NCBI GenBank assembly: GCA_050256015.1 | Contig: JBFWIL010000190.1 | Location: 1 to 5,138, forward strand | DNA length: 5,138 bases | Direction: 5' to 3' | DNA from: JBFWIL01 sp050256015 | GTDB lineage: Bacteria > Bacteroidota > Bacteroidia > Bacteroidales > Prolixibacteraceae | Shown: piece after piece, positions 1 through 5,138 of the stretch | How positions within the stretch are numbered: the stretch's first letter is position 1 | Layout of the letters: every line of letters starts with the position of its first letter | Translations under genes and position numbers: made by a program | Notes under the pieces: generated by a model | What the model was told of the DNA's origin: nothing | Databases searched by the model: none | What the model saw: the letters and a program-made list of their open reading frames with translations, nothing else

Positions 1-14
1 CGCTCTTCCGATCT
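1..14 (+). other. Residual Illumina sequencing adapter
   Basis: The first 14 bases, CGCTCTTCCGATCT, are identical to the 3' end of the standard Illumina TruSeq read 1 adapter. They sit exactly at the left edge, where untrimmed adapter is expected in an assembly contig. They should not be read as genomic DNA, and any reading frame extended through them is artefactual. The final T could be a genomic base or the adapter's T; this cannot be decided here. No matching reverse-complement adapter is seen at the right end. Confidence 0.93.
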
Positions 15-52
15 GGAATGTCCGCTGGGAGAACCTCTCGCCGGTTTTCTAA
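15..52 (+). CDS. Possible C-terminal tail of an upstream gene
   Basis: In the frame with codons starting at position 17, the sequence reads NVRWENLSPVF followed by a TAA stop at 50-52. The composition (Trp, Asn, hydrophobic end) is like the end of a beta-sandwich domain, and the hairpin at 71-107 lies where a 3' untranslated region would be. Only 11 codons remain and no start exists because the window begins inside the putative gene, so family and function cannot be given. A competing frame starting at 15 stays open to a stop at 117-119 but runs through the hairpin and has a less protein-like sequence. The call rests on peptide appearance and context only. Confidence 0.35.
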
Positions 53-100
53 GTTGTTGAAAGTAATCAGCCTGTTTTCTGTCTTTTTGCAGAAAACCGG
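41..100 (+). repeat. Short inverted repeat with nested third copy
   Basis: CCGGTTTTCT at 41-50 is the exact reverse complement of AGAAAACCGG at 91-100, a 10-base inverted repeat separated by 40 bases. A near-identical copy of the left arm, CCTGTTTTCT, lies at 71-80 (9 of 10 bases). The right arm can therefore pair with either left arm, but not both at once. The 41-50 copy overlaps the end and stop codon of the possible upstream reading frame. Confidence 0.6.
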
Positions 101-107
101 TCTTTTT
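71..107 (+). terminator. Terminator-like hairpin with T-tract
   Basis: Positions 71-81 pair with 90-100 to form an 11-base stem with one internal mismatch and an 8-base loop (82-89). The stem is followed at once by TCTTTTT (101-107), the usual form of an intrinsic terminator. It could end transcription of an upstream plus-strand gene, which would put the stop at 52 about 20 bases ahead of the stem. It lies only 19 bases from the ATG at 127, leaving little room for a separate promoter. It may therefore be a partial terminator or an intercistronic hairpin that sets relative expression or mRNA stability. Confidence 0.55.
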
Positions 108-126
108 ATACGTAAATAATTTGAAG

Positions 127-3054
127 ATGATCAGAAATAGCTTTTGCATTTTTTTTGCAGTCATGCTGGTGTTGTTGGTTCATGTTACCCGTGCTGAACA
201 GGAAGATATCGGCCGGGAGATCCTTTTCCTTTCGGGAACCGATTCCGAACATACGGTGAGCTGGGATTTTTTTTGTACTTCCGGTCGCAAAAGCGGAAAC
301 TGGACCACCATCGAGGTTCCTTCTCACTGGGAACAGCAGGGATTTGGCGAATATGATTACGGCCGCGATTACCGGACTTATGGCAAAAAATTCCGTTTTG
401 CCGATGAGACGGGCATATACAAACGCCGTTTTACCGTGCCTGCTAACTGGAAAGGAAAAACCATTCAACTTGTGTTTGAGGGAGTCATGACCGATGCCGA
501 GGTCCGTGTTAACGGACAGTTTGCAGGTCCGGTTCATCAGGGCGGATTTTACCGTTTTTGTTATGACATTACCGGTAAGCTGGTTGTTGAAGGAGAAAAC
601 GAACTGGAGGTAACCGTACATAAAATGTCGGCCAACCCTTCGGTGAACCGTGCCGAGCGTTATGCCGATTATTGGGTATTCGGGGGTATCTACCGTCCGG
701 TTTATCTGGAAGCCTATCCGCAGGAACATCTGGAACGGGTCGCTGTTCGTGCCGGGGCAGACGGATGCTTTACCCTGGATGTTTTTCCTGTAAACCTTAA
801 GGGAAAAAGAATTATCCGGGCCGAAATTCTGGATCCTGAAGGAAAAATAGTGCAAACTGCCGAGGTGAAGGCTGTTACCGGCGATTCCCTGGTGTGTTTG
901 AGCGGCAGGCTGGACCAACCCAGGCTGTGGACGGCCGAAACGCCTTATTTGTATTCCGTGCGCCTTAGTTTACTCGACGGACGGAAGACCTGCTTCCGGT
1001 TCACCGAAAAGTTCGGTTTCCGGACCATAGAAATCAGGGAGGGCGATGGTATTTATCTGAACGGAATCAAGATCAAGATGAAAGGGATTAACCGTCATGT
1101 GTTCTGGCCGGAAAGCGGACGCAGTGTGAATCCGGCCATTGATCTGTCTGATGTGAAGCTGATTAAGGCGATGAACATGAATGCGGTGCGTTGTTCCCAT
1201 TATCCGCCCGACAAGGCCTTCCTTAATTACTGTGATTCGCTGGGACTTTATGTGCTTGACGAGCTGGCAGGCTGGCAGAATGCCTACGATACGGAGGTGG
1301 GCAGCAGGCTCGTGCGCGAAATGGTGATTCGTGATGTGAACCATCCTTCTGTCATTTTCTGGAGTAACGGGAATGAAGGAGGAACCAATAAGGAACTGGA
1401 TGATGATTTTGCCCGGTATGATCCTTCCTGCCGGCCGGTGATCCATGCCCACCACCGTCCTGGGAACGACTTTAACGGGATTGATTGTAACCATTATGAG
1501 AATTATTACAGCTCCAAAAAGATCCTTTCCGAAGGGAAAATATATATGCCTACAGAATTTCTACATGCCCAGGATGATGGCGGTGGCGGAGCCGGACTGG
1601 GAGATTTTTGGGAACTGTTCTGGAAGTCGGAGCGTTCGGCCGGAGGTTTTTTGTGGGTGCTGGCTGACGAGGGACTGGTCCGGACCGACAGGGACGGATT
1701 TATTGATGTAAACAGGGTGAATGCACCCGACGGAGTGGTGGGACCGCACCGCGAGAAAGAAGGCAGCTATTATGCCATACGCGAGATATTTAGTCCGGTG
1801 AAGATCAGCCTGCGAAAATTACCGTCCGGCTTTGACGGGAGCATTCCGCTGGAAAACCGTTTTCATTATACGAATCTGCGGGACTGCCGCTTCAGCTGGG
1901 AACTGGTTAATTTTTCCCGGCCCGGTGAACGGCAACCCGGACACCGGGTTATGATGAAAGGAACTGTCCCCGGCCCTGATGTGGCTCCATTGAAACAAGG
2001 CGTGCTGAGTATGGAACTGCCATCCGGCTATCGGCAGTATGATGCCCTTTATCTGCGGGCTTTTGATCCTTCGGGAGAAGAAATTTACTGTTGGAGCTGG
2101 AAAACCGGTGGTAACCGGCAGCTGTCCGGCAAGCTGGTGTATGAAACACTCGGTCAAAAGGAGCAGGAGGCGATTCGCCGGATGATGGCTTCAGGGGTTG
2201 AAGCCGACAACATTTTACCCATTGAAGCAGAAGCGGGCATTGAGCCGACCGGACAATCCGGGGTGGAATGCCTGGAAAAGGACAGTCTGATTACCTTGAA
2301 AGCTTCGGGCATAGCAGTCAGCTTCAGCAAAAAAGATGGTACGATCCGCTGGGTGGATAATGCATTCGGACTGCCTCTGCCATTTACCAACGGACCGGTA
2401 CTTGTGAGCGGCCAGGCCAGACTGGCTTCATTCAACCATCATGGTGACCGGCAGGCTTATGTGCTTCGCATGAACTATACAGGCGATCTGAAACAGGTGG
2501 TCTGGACCATGTATGCCAGCGGCTGGCTGAAGATGGAATACAGCTACAGGGTGGAAGGAGAACAACCGTTCACCGGTATCAGTTTTAGTTTTCCCGAGTC
2601 GGATGTGATCGGTGCCCGCTGGCTGGGGAGAGGACCGGCCAACGTATGGAAAAACCGCCTGCAGGGTGGCCGGTTGGATGTGTATGAACGGATGTACAAC
2701 AACAACCTGCCCGGCGACAACAATTGGCAGTATCCGCAGTTTAAGGGGTATTATCGGGATCTGTCGTGGATTCAGTTCAATACGGTTTATGGCAGGTTTA
2801 CGGTTGTTTCGCGTGAGGATGATCTGTTCGTGCGTTTGTTCCGATTCCATGGAATATCCGGTCCCGTCAATTATCCGGCCCTGCCGGTGGGAGATATATC
2901 TTTCCTGGACGGCATTCCCCCGGTGGGAACCAAACTGGCCATGGGCATCAGCAACGATACATGGACGCTGGGCCCTGCAGGAGAACTGAATACCATGGAT
3001 CAGCCTGTAAACCGGACCTTGTATTTTTATTTTGGGCTGCCGGATAAAAATTAA
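127..3054 (+). CDS. Exported GH2 glycoside hydrolase, LacZ-like five-domain
   Basis: Hydrolyses a terminal glycosidic bond with retention of configuration; family activities include beta-galactosidase, beta-glucuronidase, beta-mannosidase and alpha-L-arabinopyranosidase, and the sugar cannot be decided here. The 975-residue product starts with a signal peptide (1-23, likely cut after TRA, no lipobox cysteine), so it is probably periplasmic. Domains in order: sugar-binding jelly roll about 45-197, Ig-like about 198-305, TIM barrel about 310-560 (NRH 322-324, RCSHYP ending at 360, DE 378-379), an Ig-like LacZ domain 4 with ENRF at 576-579, and a beta-galactosidase small-chain domain about 712-975 with WLGRGP at 832-837. 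Acid/base is E417 in NGNEGG and nucleophile E477 in PTEF. The LacZ magnesium-site motif IETHG is replaced by AGWQNAYD, and no NxK glucuronidase motif is seen. I prefer ATG 127 to TTG 121, which adds only two residues; there is no clear Shine-Dalgarno site. GH2 membership is very firm, beta-galactosidase activity is not. Confidence 0.95.
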   Translation: MIRNSFCIFFAVMLVLLVHVTRAEQEDIGREILFLSGTDSEHTVSWDFFCTSGRKSGNWTTIEVPSHWEQQGFGEYDYGRDYRTYGKKFRFADETGIYKRRFTVPANWKGKTIQLVFEGVMTDAEVRVNGQFAGPVHQGGFYRFCYDITGKLVVEGENELEVTVHKMSANPSVNRAERYADYWVFGGIYRPVYLEAYPQEHLERVAVRAGADGCFTLDVFPVNLKGKRIIRAEILDPEGKIVQTAEVKAVTGDSLVCLSGRLDQPRLWTAETPYLYSVRLSLLDGRKTCFRFTEKFGFRTIEIREGDGIYLNGIKIKMKGINRHVFWPESGRSVNPAIDLSDVKLIKAMNMNAVRCSHYPPDKAFLNYCDSLGLYVLDELAGWQNAYDTEVGSRLVREMVIRDVNHPSVIFWSNGNEGGTNKELDDDFARYDPSCRPVIHAHHRPGNDFNGIDCNHYENYYSSKKILSEGKIYMPTEFLHAQDDGGGGAGLGDFWELFWKSERSAGGFLWVLADEGLVRTDRDGFIDVNRVNAPDGVVGPHREKEGSYYAIREIFSPVKISLRKLPSGFDGSIPLENRFHYTNLRDCRFSWELVNFSRPGERQPGHRVMMKGTVPGPDVAPLKQGVLSMELPSGYRQYDALYLRAFDPSGEEIYCWSWKTGGNRQLSGKLVYETLGQKEQEAIRRMMASGVEADNILPIEAEAGIEPTGQSGVECLEKDSLITLKASGIAVSFSKKDGTIRWVDNAFGLPLPFTNGPVLVSGQARLASFNHHGDRQAYVLRMNYTGDLKQVVWTMYASGWLKMEYSYRVEGEQPFTGISFSFPESDVIGARWLGRGPANVWKNRLQGGRLDVYERMYNNNLPGDNNWQYPQFKGYYRDLSWIQFNTVYGRFTVVSREDDLFVRLFRFHGISGPVNYPALPVGDISFLDGIPPVGTKLAMGISNDTWTLGPAGELNTMDQPVNRTLYFYFGLPDKN

Positions 3055-3090
3055 TTTATATAAACAAGTGCTAACCTGAAAGAAGAACGA
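3055..3090 (+). promoter_or_regulatory. Intergenic spacer with weak ribosome site
   Basis: This 36-base spacer separates the GH2 stop from the next ATG. It is AT-rich and holds a perfect 10-base palindrome (TTTATATAAA, 3055-3064) but no stem-loop with T-tract and no recognisable Bacteroidota promoter (TTTG with TAnnTTTG). The purine run GAAAGAAGAA just ahead of ATG 3091 includes AGAAG (3081-3085), five bases from the start, which could act as a weak ribosome binding site. The lack of a terminator favours co-transcription of the two genes. Confidence 0.5.
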
Positions 3091-5138
3091 ATGAAGCGTC
3101 ACCGGTTTTTCTTCCTTCTCCTGTTTGTTGTTTATCTGTTAAAGCCGGCTTTTGCCCAGACACTCCGGCATGAGGCTCAGCGGAAACTACGCTACAGGCC
3201 CGAGGGACATGATTTTGTGATTGTTAACGGTTCCCGCCGCTTTAACAGGGCCTTGTACGGATCCAACAGCGGATTTCGTGCCGAGGCCGGAGACCTGCCC
3301 GAGTTTGCCCTGTATATGCCGGGCATGGGAGGAACCCTGAAACTGGGTTTGCTGGCCGGAGAACAATCAAAATGGCTGACGGAGGCCGGACAGCTTGAAG
3401 CCCGTTACCGGGCGGGAACCATGTGTTACACCATCCTTGATCCGCTTCTTGGGGAGGGAAAACTGGAACTGCAGGTTCTGGCCCTGCACGGTGCCGACGG
3501 GATGATCCTGAAGCTAAAGGCAGACGGGCTGCCCGGCGAGACGGAACTGTTCTGGGTTTACGGAGGTGCCACCGGAAAACGGTTTTCCCGGGAAGGAGAT
3601 CTGGGAGCTGATCCGGAATCGGTGTTCTACCTCAAACCGGAATATTGTGCCGACAATACCTATTTTACCGGAGAGAACGGTTTTACCTTATATTACGGTT
3701 CCGGCCGGAGTTTGTCTGATAATGAGCTATATGAGAATCATTACCGGCCAACGCAGGAAGAACTGTCTATGACCCGGCTCAAAGAGAAGAAAAGGATTGT
3801 CGGAAGGTTTTTTGCCGGATCGGATGTTCGCATCGGGGATGCTTCCAGACTGAAAAGTCCGTTGCAGGCTGACCGCTCTGAAGACGGAAATGCCCCGGTG
3901 GTCATGGGGCGGTGGAAACCCGGGACAGAGGCCGGCTATTTCTTGTTGATGGATCCGGACAGCGGGGAAACTCCTGAAGGGGATGGACTTGCGGAACTTT
4001 TCAGGCAGGCGGATCAGGCTTGCCGGGAGTTGGCCGGCCGGCTGAAGATCAATACCCCGGATCCCTATGTTAATGCGGCAGCCTCGGTGCTGACCACCGC
4101 TGCCGATGCCATTTGGGACGGACAGTCATATATGCATGGGGCGGTAGCCTGGCGCATGCCCCTGCCGGGCTGGAGAGGAGCTTATGCAGCCGACTGGCTG
4201 GGCTGGCACGACCGGGCCAGAACCCACTTTCGGGGGTATTTCCAGGCGCAGTATAACTTTCCCCCCTCCGGTCCCAGCGTTCCAGATACGGCTACCAATC
4301 TGGCCCGCCAGAAAGAGGTAACCGGGACAGCCTTGTTCACCGAGGGTTACATCAGCCGCAGACCGGGAAAGCTCAACAACCCCAGTCACTATGATATGAA
4401 TCTTGTGTTTGTTTCCCAGCTGCTTAAGCATTTTCGCTGGACGGGCGATCTCGGCTTTCTCAGGGAAAGCTGGCCTGTGCTGGAGCGTCATCTGGCCTGG
4501 GAAAAACGTAATTTCGATGCCGATGACGACGGACTGTATGATGCCTATTGCTGTATCTGGGCCAGCGATGCCCTGCAGTATAGGGGAGGCGGAGTAACCC
4601 ATTCTTCGGCATACAACTACCAGGCAAATCTTGCTGCTGCAGAGTTGGCTCCGTTGATTGGACAGGATCCGGAACCCTACCGGGAAGAAGCGGAAAAGAT
4701 AAGGAAGGCTGTTCATGAAACCCTTTGGATGTCAGGGAAAGGCTGGTATGCCGAATACCGCGATCTGCTGGGGAACCGGCTGCTGCATCCGGCTGCTGCT
4801 TTGTGGACAGTTTACCATGCCATTGACGAGGGCCTGGCCGATCCGTTCCGGGCCTGGCAGTCCGTTGAATACGTGAACAGAGAGATCCCCCATATTCCCG
4901 TAGAGGCTGAGGAATTGCCGGCCAATACCTATTATACCCTGTCTACTACCAACTGGATGCCTTATACCTGGTCTATTAATAACGTGGCCATGGCCGAAGT
5001 GCTTCATACCAGTCTGGCCTGCTGGCAAGCCGGTAAGCAGGAGATGGCCTTTGACCTGCTGAAAAGCAGCCTGCTCGATTACATGTTCCTGGGAAGCAGT
5101 CCGGGAAATTTCGGCCAGCTTTCCTATTATGATGCTTT
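3091..5138 (+). CDS. Exported DUF4450-like protein, putative (alpha/alpha)6 glycosidase, partial
   Basis: The frame stays open from ATG 3091 to the right edge, giving 682 codons with no stop, so the C-terminus is missing. Residues 1-22 form a signal peptide (basic start, hydrophobic core, AFA before Q23), indicating export to the periplasm. Residues about 33-315 look beta-rich and begin with a motif-dense block (YRPEG 35-39, FNRALYG 51-57, GDLPEF 67-72, YMPGMGG 75-81) that I recall from DUF4450 proteins of Bacteroidota. From about 324 the sequence becomes helical with features of (alpha/alpha)6-barrel glycosidases: WRMPLPGWRGAY from 354, DDDGLYD 478-484, WASD 490-493, YNY 508-510 and NWMPYTW from 621. 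Candidate catalytic acids are D368, E418, D435, D480, D484 and D493. The substrate is unknown; beta-L-arabinofuranosidase or rhamnosidase-like activity on pectic side chains is possible but unproven. The gene lies 36 bases after the GH2 gene, probably in one operon. The exported-protein call is firm, the family call moderate, the enzymatic role inferred. Confidence 0.8.
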   Translation, partial: MKRHRFFFLLLFVVYLLKPAFAQTLRHEAQRKLRYRPEGHDFVIVNGSRRFNRALYGSNSGFRAEAGDLPEFALYMPGMGGTLKLGLLAGEQSKWLTEAGQLEARYRAGTMCYTILDPLLGEGKLELQVLALHGADGMILKLKADGLPGETELFWVYGGATGKRFSREGDLGADPESVFYLKPEYCADNTYFTGENGFTLYYGSGRSLSDNELYENHYRPTQEELSMTRLKEKKRIVGRFFAGSDVRIGDASRLKSPLQADRSEDGNAPVVMGRWKPGTEAGYFLLMDPDSGETPEGDGLAELFRQADQACRELAGRLKINTPDPYVNAAASVLTTAADAIWDGQSYMHGAVAWRMPLPGWRGAYAADWLGWHDRARTHFRGYFQAQYNFPPSGPSVPDTATNLARQKEVTGTALFTEGYISRRPGKLNNPSHYDMNLVFVSQLLKHFRWTGDLGFLRESWPVLERHLAWEKRNFDADDDGLYDAYCCIWASDALQYRGGGVTHSSAYNYQANLAAAELAPLIGQDPEPYREEAEKIRKAVHETLWMSGKGWYAEYRDLLGNRLLHPAAALWTVYHAIDEGLADPFRAWQSVEYVNREIPHIPVEAEELPANTYYTLSTTNWMPYTWSINNVAMAEVLHTSLACWQAGKQEMAFDLLKSSLLDYMFLGSSPGNFGQLSYYDA

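Noticed and set aside
15..119. Alternative small open frame from 15 (ATG at 18) to the stop at 117-119
   Set aside because: It runs through the terminator-like hairpin, lacks a ribosome site because adapter lies directly upstream, and its translation resembles no known peptide.
86..123. Possible Bacteroidota promoter (TTTG at 86-89 with ATAATTTG at 116-123)
   Set aside because: The second element does not match TAnnTTTG, the spacing is too long, and transcription would begin inside the coding region.
106..918. Long minus-strand open frame (270 codons) opposite the 5' part of the GH2 gene
   Set aside because: It lies fully antisense to a clear GH2 coding region, its translation shows no coherent domain, and it follows from codon bias of the plus strand.
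2612..2989. Plus-strand overlapping frame (125 codons) inside the GH2 gene
   Set aside because: It is out of frame with the WLGRGP-containing domain, has a low-quality Cys, Trp and Met-rich translation, and no ribosome site.
3055..3064. Perfect palindrome TTTATATAAA as an operator or mobile-element target site
   Set aside because: A 10-base AT-only palindrome is easily expected by chance in an AT-rich spacer, and no flanking element supports a function.
2428..3102. Minus-strand open frame (224 codons) opposite the 3' end of the GH2 gene
   Set aside because: It is antisense to the conserved small-chain domain of GH2 with no recognisable family, and its start lies in the next gene's signal-peptide region.
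4126..4716. Minus-strand open frame (196 codons) within the second gene
   Set aside because: It is antisense to the motif-rich barrel region of a continuous 682-codon plus-strand frame and shows no domain of its own.
1..5138. CRISPR array, tRNA, insertion sequence or toxin-antitoxin system
   Set aside because: No spaced direct repeats, cloverleaf-like sequence, transposase motifs or small paired genes were seen; nearly all of the window is two long coding regions.

Overview
The window is a 5.1 kb piece of a carbohydrate-degradation locus, most likely from a member of the Bacteroidota (Bacteroidales or relatives). The grounds are a secreted family 2 glycoside hydrolase of a type I associate with Bacteroidota, a following gene that resembles the DUF4450 group common in that phylum, intermediate base composition, and weak purine-rich ribosome sites rather than strong Shine-Dalgarno sequences. 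No SusC/SusD pair, regulator, transposon or RNA gene is visible, so membership in a polysaccharide utilization locus (PUL) is an inference from gene content.

Layout: positions 1-14 match the 3' end of the Illumina TruSeq adapter and are probably not genomic. Positions 15-52 may hold the last codons of an upstream plus-strand gene. Positions 53-126 are a short spacer with a terminator-like hairpin (71-107) ending only 19 bases before the next start codon. Positions 127-3054 encode a complete 975-residue exported GH2 enzyme with the five-domain LacZ-type architecture. After a 36-base spacer, positions 3091-5138 encode the first 682 residues of an exported protein that looks like a DUF4450-type enzyme with a beta-rich N-terminal part and a probable (alpha/alpha)6-barrel; it runs off the window's right edge.

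Both complete starts are followed by signal peptides, so the two enzymes probably act in the periplasm. Their same-strand, close spacing suggests co-transcription and action on the same imported glycan: the GH2 would remove a terminal beta-linked (or alpha-L-arabinopyranosyl) sugar and the second protein an unidentified residue. The actual sugars cannot be read from the sequence. The main points of interest are the non-LacZ active site of the GH2, the uncharacterised second enzyme, and the hairpin just ahead of the GH2 gene. I did not find a clearly new kind of system.
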